Part shown: one piece after another, positions 1 through 6,057 of the stretch | Layout: every line of letters starts with the position of its first letter | Numbering within the stretch: position 1 is the stretch's first letter | Assembly (NCBI GenBank): GCA_003452695.1 | Contig: DMNP01000052.1 | Coordinates: 1 to 7,006 of the forward strand | Origin: Eggerthellaceae bacterium | Lineage (GTDB): Bacteria > Actinomycetota > Coriobacteriia > Coriobacteriales > Eggerthellaceae | Length of the DNA stretch: 7,006 nt | Reading direction: 5' to 3' | The notes under the pieces: generated by a model | Seen by the model: the letters and a program-made list of their open reading frames with translations, nothing else | Told to the model about the DNA's origin: nothing | Databases searched by the model: none | Translations under genes and position numbers: made by a program

Positions 1-1
1 C

Positions 2-145
2 CGCGTGCGCAAATCGTTTTCCTACGACAAGATGTTTGCGTCCATCCTGGTGATAAGCGCGCTCTCGCTGGCTCTGCTGTGGCTGGTCGACGCGCTTAAA
101 TTCGTGTGTTTGCCGTGGAAGCGGAAGGAAAGGAAAGGGAAATGA
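2..145 (+). CDS. ABC transporter permease, C-terminal fragment (ThiX-type)
   Basis: Only the last 47 codons are in the window; the gene begins upstream. The visible peptide has one hydrophobic segment (about ILVISALSLALLWLVDAL) followed by a basic tail (LPWKRKERKGK). This is the usual ending of binding-protein-dependent permeases of the SsuC/ThiX/TauC type, in which the last transmembrane helix is followed by a short positive cytoplasmic tail. The stop TGA (143-145) overlaps the ATG of the lipoprotein gene (142-144) as ATGA, indicating translational coupling. By context it is the membrane channel of a thiamine-precursor (ThiXYZ-like) importer. The family call rests mostly on the two downstream partners, because the diagnostic EAA loop is outside the window. 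Confidence 0.8.
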   Translation, partial: RVRKSFSYDKMFASILVISALSLALLWLVDALKFVCLPWKRKERKGK

Positions 146-1242
146 AGAGAACAATCGTAAGGCGCTGCCTGGTTGCGTGCATGGCGCTTGTGGCAGCATG
201 CATGCTCGTGGCGTGTTCGCAGGGCGGCTCTGCCAGCTCGGCTGCAAGCGGCTCTGCCAGTGCGGCAAGCGGCAGCTCGGACAGCTCGGCCAGCTCGGCA
301 AGCGCCGGCGCGACGGCCGGCTCCTCGGCGTCGAGCGGCCTGCGCAGCGTGTCGTTCGTGCTGGACTATGCGCCCAATGCCAACCACACGGGCCTGTACG
401 TGGCGCAGGAGAAGGGCTGGTTTGCCGAAGAGGGCATAGACGTGCAGTTCGTTCCCGTGCCCGCCGACGGCTCCGATGCGCTTATCGGAACGGGAGGCGC
501 GGACATGGGCATGACGTACCAAGACTACATTGCCAACAGCCTGGGTTCGGCAACTCCCATGCCCTATACGGCCGTGGCAGCTGTGGTGCAGCACAACACG
601 AGCGGCATCATGAGCCGGGCCGAAGACGGCATTACGAGTCCCGCGAAGATGGCGGGCCATCGCTATGCCACGTGGAACCTGCCGGTCGAGCAGGCCACCA
701 TCAAGAAGCTCGTCGAACAGGAGGGTGCATCGTACGGCGACGTGCAAACCGTGCCCTACGAAGTGGAAGACGACGTTATGGGCCTGCAGGCCAACCTATA
801 CGATTGCGTGTGGGTGTACGAGTGGTGGGCCGTTGCCAATGCGCGCCTGCAGAACTATCCCGTGAACTACTTCGCCTTCCGCGACATCGACCCCGTGTTC
901 GACTTCTATTCGCCGGTCATCGCGGTGAACGACAAGTTCGCAGAGGAAAACCCCGATGTGGTGAAGGCGTTCCTGCGTGCGGCGAAGCGCGGATACGAAT
1001 TCGCGGCAGAGCATCCGCAGGAAGCGGCCGACATCCTGTGCGGTGCCGTACCCGAGTTGAACCGCGCGCTCATCGCCGAGGCCCAGGACATCCTTTCGCC
1101 GCTGTACATAGCAGATGCCCCCAGCTGGGGAGTTATCGACGATGCGCGCTGGTCGCGGTTCTACCAGTGGATTAACGACGAGAACCTTACCGAAAAGGCG
1201 TTCGATCCTTCCAGCGGCTATACGATGCAATATCTGGACTAG
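142..1242 (+). CDS. thiY: ABC transporter substrate-binding lipoprotein, NMT1/THI5-like (ThiY family)
   Basis: Protein of 366 residues. It is predicted to be a lipoprotein anchored outside the cytoplasmic membrane that captures a pyrimidine thiamine precursor (HMP or formyl-aminopyrimidine) for the ABC importer. Seen: basic n-region MKRTIVRR, hydrophobic core, lipobox L22-V-A-C25 (C20 is a second, less likely acylation site), then a Ser/Ala/Gly-rich linker (about 28-66). The mature domain opens with LDYAPNANHTGLYVAQEKGWF (74-94 region), the hallmark opening of the NMT1/THI5-like SBP family; a later DCVWVYEWW segment fits the same fold. I start at ATG 142 because it follows AAGGA at 130-134 with 7 bases spacing, overlaps the permease stop and gives a clean signal peptide; an upstream in-frame ATG at 106 would add a charged stretch before it. 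Known family members bind pyrimidines; the exact ligand is not provable here. Confidence 0.88.
   Translation: MKRTIVRRCLVACMALVAACMLVACSQGGSASSAASGSASAASGSSDSSASSASAGATAGSSASSGLRSVSFVLDYAPNANHTGLYVAQEKGWFAEEGIDVQFVPVPADGSDALIGTGGADMGMTYQDYIANSLGSATPMPYTAVAAVVQHNTSGIMSRAEDGITSPAKMAGHRYATWNLPVEQATIKKLVEQEGASYGDVQTVPYEVEDDVMGLQANLYDCVWVYEWWAVANARLQNYPVNYFAFRDIDPVFDFYSPVIAVNDKFAEENPDVVKAFLRAAKRGYEFAAEHPQEAADILCGAVPELNRALIAEAQDILSPLYIADAPSWGVIDDARWSRFYQWINDENLTEKAFDPSSGYTMQYLD
223..339 (+). repeat. Low-complexity Ser/Ala/Gly linker repeats in the lipoprotein
   Basis: Irregular repeats built from GGCTCTGCCAG, CAGCTCGG and GCGGCAAGC-like units encode residues 28 to about 66 of the lipoprotein, almost only Ser, Ala and Gly. 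This is a flexible tether between the lipidated cysteine and the binding domain. Such linkers are prone to slippage and length differences between strains. Confidence 0.75.
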
Positions 1243-1262
1243 CGGGCTGCGAGCGATTTTCC

Positions 1263-2090
1263 GTGACGCGCGAAGACGCAAATTGCAGGGAACCAGAAGG
1301 GCGCGGGCCATCTGAAACGCCCGCCCTCGAAGCGCGCGGCCTGACCGTTGCCTGGGGCGACGGGACGCCGGTGGTGCAGGGAATCGACCTTGCCGTCTCC
1401 GAGGGCGAAACGGTGTGCCTGGTGGGGAAGTCCGGCATGGGCAAGACCACGCTGCTGCATGCGCTGGCGGGCCTGACGATGCCCCGCATGGGCAAGGTGC
1501 TCCTTCATGGCCGGGATGTGACGGGCCAACCGGGGCGCGTCAGCTATATGTTGCAGAAGGACCTGCTGCTGCCCGGCTTGCGGGTCATCGACAACGCATG
1601 CTTGCCGCTCACGCTTTCCGGCATGTCGAAATCCGAAGCGCGCAAGACGGCTCGTCCGCTGCTCGCGCGCTTCGGCTTGGAGGAAGCTGCGGATAAGTGG
1701 CCTTCGCAGCTATCAGGCGGCATGCGCCAGCGCGCCGCTTTCCTGCGAACGTGCCTTATGGGCAACGACGTGGTCATGCTCGACGAGCCGTTCTCGGCGC
1801 TCGATGCCATCACGCGCGTGGACGTGCGCACGTGGTTCAGGAATCAGGCGCGCGATATGGGCCTTTCCACGCTCATGATCACGCACGATGCCGACGAGGC
1901 TTGCATAATGGCCGACCGCATCTACGTGCTCGGGCGCGCGTCGGAACCAGATGGGGGCAATGCGCCCGCGGTGGTCGTCGGCCAGGTCGTTCCCGATCGA
2001 AACGCATGCGGCCAGCTTGGGGAGTATTCGCTGACCCCGGCGTTCCTGCAGGCCAAGGCGCGCGTGCTCGACCTCCTGACCAGCGGCTGA
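1263..2090 (+). CDS. thiZ: ABC transporter ATP-binding protein (ThiZ/SsuB/TauB type)
   Basis: Protein of 275 residues; cytoplasmic ATPase that powers the importer. All nucleotide-binding elements are present: Walker A GKSGMGKTT (55-63), Q-loop Gln98 in YMLQKD, signature LSGGMRQR (150-157), Walker B VVMLDEP with catalytic Glu175, D-loop SALD (178-181) and switch His208 in MITHDADEA. The pattern is closest to the nitrate/sulfonate/taurine/thiamine-precursor import ATPases. The start is GTG 1263, 20 bases after the lipoprotein stop; the upstream region has no strong Shine-Dalgarno, but no other in-frame start exists before the core domain begins near residue 22. The first 20 residues (polar, Glu/Pro-rich) are an unusual extension whose translation is less certain. 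The gene completes the permease-lipoprotein-ATPase operon. The call as ThiZ depends on the neighbouring ThiY-type protein. Confidence 0.88.
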   Translation: MTREDANCREPEGRGPSETPALEARGLTVAWGDGTPVVQGIDLAVSEGETVCLVGKSGMGKTTLLHALAGLTMPRMGKVLLHGRDVTGQPGRVSYMLQKDLLLPGLRVIDNACLPLTLSGMSKSEARKTARPLLARFGLEEAADKWPSQLSGGMRQRAAFLRTCLMGNDVVMLDEPFSALDAITRVDVRTWFRNQARDMGLSTLMITHDADEACIMADRIYVLGRASEPDGGNAPAVVVGQVVPDRNACGQLGEYSLTPAFLQAKARVLDLLTSG

Positions 2091-2104
2091 CAAGCCGTTG
2101 CTTT
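2081..2104 (+). terminator. Weak intrinsic terminator candidate after the ABC operon
   Basis: CAGCGGCT (2081-2088) pairs with AGCCGTTG (2093-2100), an 8-bp stem with one G-U pair and a GACA tetraloop. It overlaps the ATPase stop codon and is followed only by CTTT, so the U-tract is poor. It may terminate partially or merely stabilise the 3' end. The promoter-like TATAAT just downstream supports a transcript boundary here. Confidence 0.4.
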
Positions 2105-2130
2105 CCGCAAAGTACGGGGGCGGCTATAAT
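2102..2130 (+). promoter_or_regulatory. Candidate sigma-A/sigma-70-type promoter for yhdT-panF
   Basis: A perfect TATAAT lies at 2125-2130. With a 17-base spacer the -35 position reads TTTCCG (2102-2107), a 3 of 6 match to TTGACA, so the -35 is weak and the promoter may need an activator. Predicted transcription would start near 2137, giving a leader of about 100 bases before the GTG at 2240. A perfect -10 hexamer in such GC-rich DNA is unlikely to be accidental. Confidence 0.55.
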
Positions 2131-2148
2131 GCCCTTCGGTATCGGGAT

Positions 2149-2211
2149 CGGCTGTCGCAGGGAGACGCCGGTTATATGGATGTGTGCGGGGGCGCTGCGC
2201 CGAATCCGCAC
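2149..2211 (+). promoter_or_regulatory. Structured 5' leader with two stem-loops upstream of yhdT-panF
   Basis: Two hairpins lie in tandem. Hairpin 1: CGGC (2149-2152) with GCCG (2167-2170), a bulged T, then GTC (2154-2156) with GAC (2164-2166). Hairpin 2: GTGCGG (2184-2189) with CCGCAC (2206-2211), an asymmetric internal loop, then GGCG (2191-2194) with CGCC (2198-2201) closed by a CTG loop. There is no coding sequence I would accept here and no match to a riboswitch consensus that I know (not TPP, FMN or THF). It could be a cis-acting RNA element or an attenuator; GC-rich DNA also folds by chance. Confidence 0.35.
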
Positions 2212-2239
2212 GATATGAAGAAATGGGGAAAGGGAAATC

Positions 2240-2515
2240 GTGCTTACCTACAAGCAAAAACACGAGCAGGCAAATCGCGAGGCAATCGCGACGGTCGTGG
2301 CGCTCCTAATTACCGTTGCGGTGTGGTGCGTGTTCGGGTTCGGCTTGGCCGGGCTGGACGTGCAGCTATTCCACACGCCCGTTTGGGTGATCGGCGGCAC
2401 CATCGGCACGTGGATTTGCTCAATCGTGGTCGTGGTCGTGCTGGCCAAGAAGGTGTTCGTCGGTTTCGATTTGGACGACGAGGCGCCTGAGTTGAAAGGG
2501 GGCGACGATGAATAG
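2240..2515 (+). CDS. yhdT: YhdT-family (DUF997) small membrane protein
   Basis: Protein of 91 residues with a short polar N-terminus (MLTYKQKHEQANREA), two predicted transmembrane helices (about 15-36 and 49-69) and an acidic cytoplasmic-type tail (DLDDEAPELKGGDDE). E. coli YhdT has the same plan: about 80 residues, an AHKEA-type N-terminus, two helices, a D-x-L-x-D-D-x-A-like tail, and it is encoded directly upstream of panF. Its biochemical role is not established; the conserved linkage suggests an accessory partner of sodium:solute symporters. Start is GTG 2240 after GGGGAAAGGG; nearby ATGs at 2214 and 2223 are out of frame. The reading frame overlaps panF by 8 bases (2508-2515), so the two are likely translationally coupled. 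Confidence 0.85.
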   Translation: MLTYKQKHEQANREAIATVVALLITVAVWCVFGFGLAGLDVQLFHTPVWVIGGTIGTWICSIVVVVVLAKKVFVGFDLDDEAPELKGGDDE

Positions 2516-4001
2516 CCTTGCGGGATTGCTCCCCGTTGCGGTGTTCCTGGTCGTCGCGCTCGTGGTTGCGGTGTTCGCGCGGCGCCAAGCCCAGGCGTCT
2601 TCCGGGTTGCAGGGCGGTTTCATAAGCGAGTACTTCTTGGGCAACCGCAGCTTGGGCCCGTTCGTGCTGGCCATGACCACCATCGCCACCTACGGCAGCG
2701 TGTCCAGCTTCGTGGGCGGGCCCGGCCAGGCGTGGTCCATCGGCTGGGGCTGGGTGTACATGGCAACCGTGCAGGTAACGGCCTTATTTCTGCTCTATGG
2801 CATTCTCGGCAAGAAGATGGCGCTCGTCAGCCGTCGACTCGGGGCGGTTACGATAATCGACGTGATTCGCGAACGCTACCAATCGAACGCGCTGGCCGTG
2901 CTGTCGGCGCTGATAATGGTCCTGTTCTTCGCGACGACGATGATCGCCCAGTTCGTGGGCGGCGCGAAGCTTTTCGAGGCGGTCACCGGATACAGCTACC
3001 TCATGGGCTTGGCCATATTCGGCGTTACCTGCATCCTGTTCACCACCATCGGCGGCTTTCGCGGGGTGGCCTTCACGGATGCGCTGTGCGGCATCGCCAT
3101 GATAGTCGGCATCGTCGTGCTAGCGGGCGGCATCCTGTCTGCCGGCGGCGGCTACGAGCACATCATGGACACCATTGCCGCGAACCATCCCGAGATGATG
3201 GAACCGCTTTCCGGCGGCAACATGCCCATCGGCCTGTACTTCACCCAGTGGCTGCTTGTCGGCGTGTTCACGTTCTGCCTGCCGCAGAGCGTGGTGCGCA
3301 CCATGAGCTACAAGGACACGAAATCGCTGCACCGCGCCATGATCTGGGGCACGGTCATCTGCGGCGCCATGATGATCGGCGTCACGGCCCTCGGCGTGCT
3401 GTCCGCGGGCATCCTGCCGGGCACGTTGGCGGACTACGGTGGGAGCGTGGACAACATCATTCCGGCCGCCATAGTGCAGAGCCTGCCACCCTGGCTTGCG
3501 GGCATCGCCATCATCGGCCCGATCGCCGCGAGCATATCCACGGTGTCCAGCCTGCTCATCGCCAGCTCGTCGGCCATCATCAAAGACCTGTGGTTGCACC
3601 ATGCCGAAGCTTCGGGCAGGATGCCGGCCGATAAGACCGTGGTGCGCTCGAGCCAGGTTATCACGTTCGTCATCGGCATCGTCGTGTTCGTGCTCTCCAT
3701 CGTGCCGCCCGATGTTATCTGGCGGATTAACATGTTTGCATTCGGCGGGCTCGAAACTGCGTTTTGCTGGGTGCTGGTGGGCGCGCTGTTCTGGAAGCGC
3801 GCGAACGCGACGGGGGCGTTGCTGTCGATGGGGGGCGGCACGTTGGCCTATTGCGTAACCATGGCGCTGGGCTTGAAGGTGGCCGGATTGCATCAGATAA
3901 CGATAGGCATTGCGGTTGCGCTCGTGCTGATGGTCGTGGGGTCGCTTGCAAGCAGGCCCACCGATCGAAGCGCGCTCGAGGCGTTTTTCCCGGAAGAGTG
4001 A
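2508..4001 (+). CDS. panF: Sodium/pantothenate symporter PanF
   Basis: Polytopic inner-membrane protein of 497 residues (E. coli PanF is about 483) of the sodium:solute symporter (SSS/SLC5) family; it couples Na+ entry to uptake of pantothenate, the CoA precursor. Blocks line up with E. coli PanF from memory: EYFLGNRSLGPFVLAMT with SSFVGGPG (41-73), ILGKK near residue 100, the GGFRG loop, SYKDTKSLHRA, IAASISTVSSLL followed by SSAIIKDL, and FAFGGLETAF. About 12-13 hydrophobic segments are visible and there is no truncation. The ATG at 2508 has AAAGGGGG upstream (2495-2502) and overlaps the yhdT stop. With yhdT it forms a two-gene unit behind the TATAAT promoter. Confidence in the SSS family is very high. 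Pantothenate as substrate is strongly suggested by the motif agreement and the YhdT partner, but related symporters exist. Confidence 0.9.
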   Translation: MNSLAGLLPVAVFLVVALVVAVFARRQAQASSGLQGGFISEYFLGNRSLGPFVLAMTTIATYGSVSSFVGGPGQAWSIGWGWVYMATVQVTALFLLYGILGKKMALVSRRLGAVTIIDVIRERYQSNALAVLSALIMVLFFATTMIAQFVGGAKLFEAVTGYSYLMGLAIFGVTCILFTTIGGFRGVAFTDALCGIAMIVGIVVLAGGILSAGGGYEHIMDTIAANHPEMMEPLSGGNMPIGLYFTQWLLVGVFTFCLPQSVVRTMSYKDTKSLHRAMIWGTVICGAMMIGVTALGVLSAGILPGTLADYGGSVDNIIPAAIVQSLPPWLAGIAIIGPIAASISTVSSLLIASSSAIIKDLWLHHAEASGRMPADKTVVRSSQVITFVIGIVVFVLSIVPPDVIWRINMFAFGGLETAFCWVLVGALFWKRANATGALLSMGGGTLAYCVTMALGLKVAGLHQITIGIAVALVLMVVGSLASRPTDRSALEAFFPEE

Positions 4002-4064
4002 ATGCCGGTAGCGAAAGAGCCCATCTACGGTTTCGGGGCTGTATGTTGAAGTGAAGGGCGGAAC

Positions 4065-4982
4065 ATGACGGTATACAAAGCTGATGAAACGTTCGACCGA
4101 AGCTTGCTTGCGGGTGCCTCGTGCGCGTTTGGCGTGTTCGATGGCCTGCATGTGGGGCATCGGTACCTCATCGGCCAAGCGGCTTCCACGAAGCAGCCCG
4201 GCGGAAGGGCGATTGCCCTGACGTTCGACATCGATCCCGACGAGGTCTTCCATGCCGACCGCCTGACGAAGCTCATGCGCAACGCCGACCGGATTGCCGC
4301 GCTTGCCGCAGCGGAGGTGGACGATGTCGTGGTAATCCCGTTCGATGAATCGCTGTACACCCAAAGCCCCGATTCCTTCCTGCAGTCCGCGTTTCCTGCG
4401 GGCGCCCCGGCCCACATGCATGTCGGCGAGGACTTCCGCTTCGGGGCACGGGCGGCGGGCACGGTCGAAACGCTTCAGGAGTGGGGAAGTCGCGTTGGGT
4501 GCCAGGTCCACCCGCATCGCCTGGTCAGCGCCGACGATGCGCCTATCACCGCCACGCGCATCCGCAAGTTGCTGGCAGATTGCGACTTGGACGAAGCCAA
4601 TCGGCTGCTCGGGCATCCCTATTCGTTGCGCGAGACGGTGCAGCGTGGTCGCGGCGACGGTGCAAACTTTGGGTTTGCAACAGCAAATTTGCAGGTGAAG
4701 CGCCATGATCGCGTGCTTGGCGAAGGCGTGTACGCAGCCTATGCAATCATCGACGGCGTGCGTTACAAGTCTGCGGCATCGGTGGGGGTGTCGCCCACGT
4801 TCGAGGCCACGTCGACGGCCAACATGGAAATCCACGTGCTGGACTTTGCGGGCGACCTCGTGGGCAAGGACATCGTGGTCGAATTCGTTACGTACCTGCG
4901 GCCCATGATGAAGTTCGATTCCACCGAAGAGCTTATCGCCACGGTGATGTCGAACATTCAGTGGGTTCGCGAAAACCTGTAG
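4065..4982 (+). CDS. ribF: Bifunctional riboflavin kinase / FAD synthetase RibF
   Basis: Cytoplasmic enzyme of 305 residues (normal length) that phosphorylates riboflavin to FMN and adenylates FMN to FAD. The N-terminal nucleotidyltransferase domain shows GVFDGLHVGH (23-32, the HxGH-type motif), LTFDIDPDEVF (52-62), HVGEDFRFG (119-127) and ITATRIRKLL (161-170). The C-terminal kinase domain shows GRGDGANFGFATANL (195-209), GVYA (221-224), SVGVSPTF (239-246), Glu255 in MEIHVLDFAGDL (candidate catalytic base) and LRPMMKFDSTEEL. Oddities: the kinase PTAN motif reads ATAN (205-208) and the usual FDPHP reads FDIDP. Start ATG 4065 follows GAAGGGCGG (4053-4061). The 63-base gap after panF has no obvious promoter or FMN riboswitch, so read-through from panF is plausible. 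In many bacteria ribF sits by truB/rpsO, so a vitamin-transport neighbourhood is different. Confidence 0.93.
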   Translation: MTVYKADETFDRSLLAGASCAFGVFDGLHVGHRYLIGQAASTKQPGGRAIALTFDIDPDEVFHADRLTKLMRNADRIAALAAAEVDDVVVIPFDESLYTQSPDSFLQSAFPAGAPAHMHVGEDFRFGARAAGTVETLQEWGSRVGCQVHPHRLVSADDAPITATRIRKLLADCDLDEANRLLGHPYSLRETVQRGRGDGANFGFATANLQVKRHDRVLGEGVYAAYAIIDGVRYKSAASVGVSPTFEATSTANMEIHVLDFAGDLVGKDIVVEFVTYLRPMMKFDSTEELIATVMSNIQWVRENL

Positions 4983-4990
4983 GAATATGC

Positions 4991-5012
4991 AGGAGGGCCG
5001 CCCTCTTGTTTT
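4991..5012 (+). terminator. Intrinsic terminator of the + strand block (after ribF)
   Basis: AGGAGGG (4991-4997) pairs with CCCTCTT (5001-5007) around a CCG loop (one G-U pair), and the stem runs into TTGTTTT (5006-5012). It lies 8 bases after the ribF stop and just before the convergent gene's stop. On the other strand the stem is followed by CTGCATATT, so it should work only in the + direction. Confidence 0.75.
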
Positions 5013-5014
5013 GG

Positions 5015-5296
5015 TCAGCCGCCGGCGGATATGAAGCGCAGCGTGAAGAGCCTCTCGAATGATTCCAGCGCATCCGGTTCGCCTTCGGCCATCAGGCGAG
5101 TGCGCTCGATGCAAACGTTGCGAAACGCCCGGCTTTCGAGCGGTTCCAATGCAATGCTGCACGTGCCCCCGTTGCGGTGAAACATCCATCGGCCGTCAGA
5201 GCGGGGAAGCGCAAGGTCGTCTTCGAGCCACGAGGCAATGCGGTCGTAGGCTATGCCGCAGTCCAAGTCGAGGTGTCCATCGTTTTCGGCGAGCAT
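5015..5296 (-). CDS. Unrecognised 93-residue protein with C-terminal Gly-Gly, partner of the E1-like gene
   Basis: I do not recognise this protein. It has 93 residues, is rich in Asp/Glu/Arg and has no signal or membrane segment. By eye it may contain a helix (about 15-30), strands near 36-41, 46-53 and 60-70, a helix (74-84) and a final strand ending FISAGG, with the two glycines as the very last residues. I checked the stop (TGA, complement of 5015-5017). It has three Cys (13, 46, 62). It starts at ATG 5296, six bases after the stop of the ThiF/MoeB-like gene, with only a weak ribosome site, so it is probably co-translated. A terminal Gly-Gly plus a linked E1-like adenylyltransferase is the signature arrangement of sulfur-carrier/ubiquitin-like proteins. 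However, the sequence does not resemble ThiS, MoaD or CysO, and a beta-grasp fold is not evident. Function unknown; a carrier role is inference. Confidence 0.72.
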   Translation of the reverse strand: MLAENDGHLDLDCGIAYDRIASWLEDDLALPRSDGRWMFHRNGGTCSIALEPLESRAFRNVCIERTRLMAEGEPDALESFERLFTLRFISAGG

Positions 5297-5302
5297 CGTG
5301 CG

Positions 5303-6001
5303 CTATCGCAGTTCCATGTCGTCGACCGAGCCGTCCAGCAGGTCGACCATCAACAGCCGGTTGCGAATTGTGCCTTCGCGTCCCAGCACGACCTTCACGG
5401 CTTCGGCGGCCTGTATGGAGGCAATCGAGTAGGCCGTGAACGGCAGGTTGCCCAGCTTCTTGTGCTGGCTTTCGCCGCCCCCTTCGAACGGGTCGCCGTA
5501 GATGCTGACGAACGACACGTCGCCGGGATAGACCGTGCACGCTTGCCCGAACCAGCCGGCGATGGCGCCGTATACCACGGGTATGCCCAGCTCCGCGCAT
5601 GCATGTGCCATCCAGAACCGCGCCTCCAGGTTGTCCAGGCAGTCCACGACGCAGTCTGCGCCGCGCAGCAGCTCGGCGGCGTTTTCCGCTTCCAGGTAGG
5701 AAACGATGGCCTCGGCTTGCACCTGGCTGTTCACGGCGTGTATGCGCTCGGAGGCCACAACCGCCTTTTCGCGCCCCAGTGCATCCTCGGTGCACAGCAG
5801 CTGGCGGTTTAAGTTGCTTTCCTCGAAGACATCGCCGTCGATAAGCCGCAAACGACCGACGCCTATGCGCGCAAGGGCTTCGATGACCGCGCCTCCCAGT
5901 CCGCCGCAGCCTACGATGGCGATGCATTTTTCTGCAAGTGCTGCGCATTCCTCGGGCGCGAGGGCTGCGATGTTGCGGTCGTAGCGGTTCGGGTACTTCA
6001 T
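5303..6001 (-). CDS. E1-like ThiF/MoeB/HesA-family adenylyltransferase
   Basis: Protein of 232 residues, a soluble Rossmann-type E1-like enzyme that uses ATP to adenylate the C-terminal Gly-Gly of a small carrier protein. Seen: N-terminal RYDRN (6-10), nucleotide loop GCGGLGG (31-37), LIDGDVFEESNLNRQ (53-67) with the D55/D57 and SNLNRQ ATP/Mg contacts, GREKA with Lys79, CVVDCLDN with D123 (Mg2+ ligand position), GIPVVYGAI, and a C-terminal SIQAAEAVK helix. It lacks the two CxxC zinc pairs of E. coli MoeB/ThiF and has no rhodanese domain, so it cannot be assigned to MoeB or ThiF. Start ATG 6001 is chosen because AAAGGA lies 7 bases upstream on the coding strand; another ATG at 6019 adds six residues, and an open frame to 6175 lacks family homology. 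The next gene (5015-5296) starts six bases downstream and ends in Gly-Gly, the obvious candidate substrate. Confidence 0.9.
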   Translation of the reverse strand: MKYPNRYDRNIAALAPEECAALAEKCIAIVGCGGLGGAVIEALARIGVGRLRLIDGDVFEESNLNRQLLCTEDALGREKAVVASERIHAVNSQVQAEAIVSYLEAENAAELLRGADCVVDCLDNLEARFWMAHACAELGIPVVYGAIAGWFGQACTVYPGDVSFVSIYGDPFEGGGESQHKKLGNLPFTAYSIASIQAAEAVKVVLGREGTIRNRLLMVDLLDGSVDDMELR

Positions 6002-6051
6002 ACGCGTGTCCTTTAACATGAGTGCTTCAACAACAGATTCATTGGTGCTAC

Positions 6052-6057
6052 AGTATA
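6052..6057 (-). promoter_or_regulatory. Possible -10 box for the E1-like gene
   Basis: On the - strand TATACT (complement of 6052-6057) is a 5 of 6 match to TATAAT, about 50 bases before the ATG at 6001. The -35 position would fall inside the neighbouring hairpin and shows no TTGACA-like sequence, so this is a weak call. If real, the inverted repeat would overlap the upstream promoter half. Confidence 0.3.

Noticed and set aside
106..141. Upstream in-frame ATG for the lipoprotein
   Set aside because: It would put 12 charged residues before the signal peptide, and it lies within the permease coding sequence; ATG 142 has the ribosome site and the ATGA overlap.
223..339. Short repeats considered as a CRISPR or intergenic repeat array
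   Set aside because: They are in-frame, irregular and encode a Ser/Ala linker typical of lipoproteins; no spacers of uniform length.
22..747. A 241-codon - strand frame opposite the lipoprotein gene
   Set aside because: Low-complexity Arg/Ala/Gly composition mirrors the Ser/Ala linker of the real gene; no motif and no ribosome site.
177..1175. A 332-codon + strand frame inside the lipoprotein gene
   Set aside because: Out-of-frame shadow with Arg/Gly/Cys-biased composition; the overlapping frame has a signal peptide and family motifs.
2091..2239. Small coding gene or TPP riboswitch in the gap before yhdT
   Set aside because: The open frame starting at 2098 is a shadow running into yhdT in another frame; the THI-box CTGAGA and ACCTGA-type elements are absent.
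4002..4064. Possible FMN riboswitch or promoter upstream of ribF
   Set aside because: The gap is only 63 bases, too short for an FMN element, and shows none of its conserved boxes nor a convincing -10/-35.
3120..5189. A 689-codon open frame on the - strand across panF and ribF
   Set aside because: It is antisense to two clearly recognised genes, is extremely rich in Arg/His/Ala as expected of a GC-rich shadow frame, and shows no family motif.
5196..5948. A 250-codon - strand frame within the E1-like gene
   Set aside because: Arg-rich shadow of a frame with unmistakable E1-like motifs.
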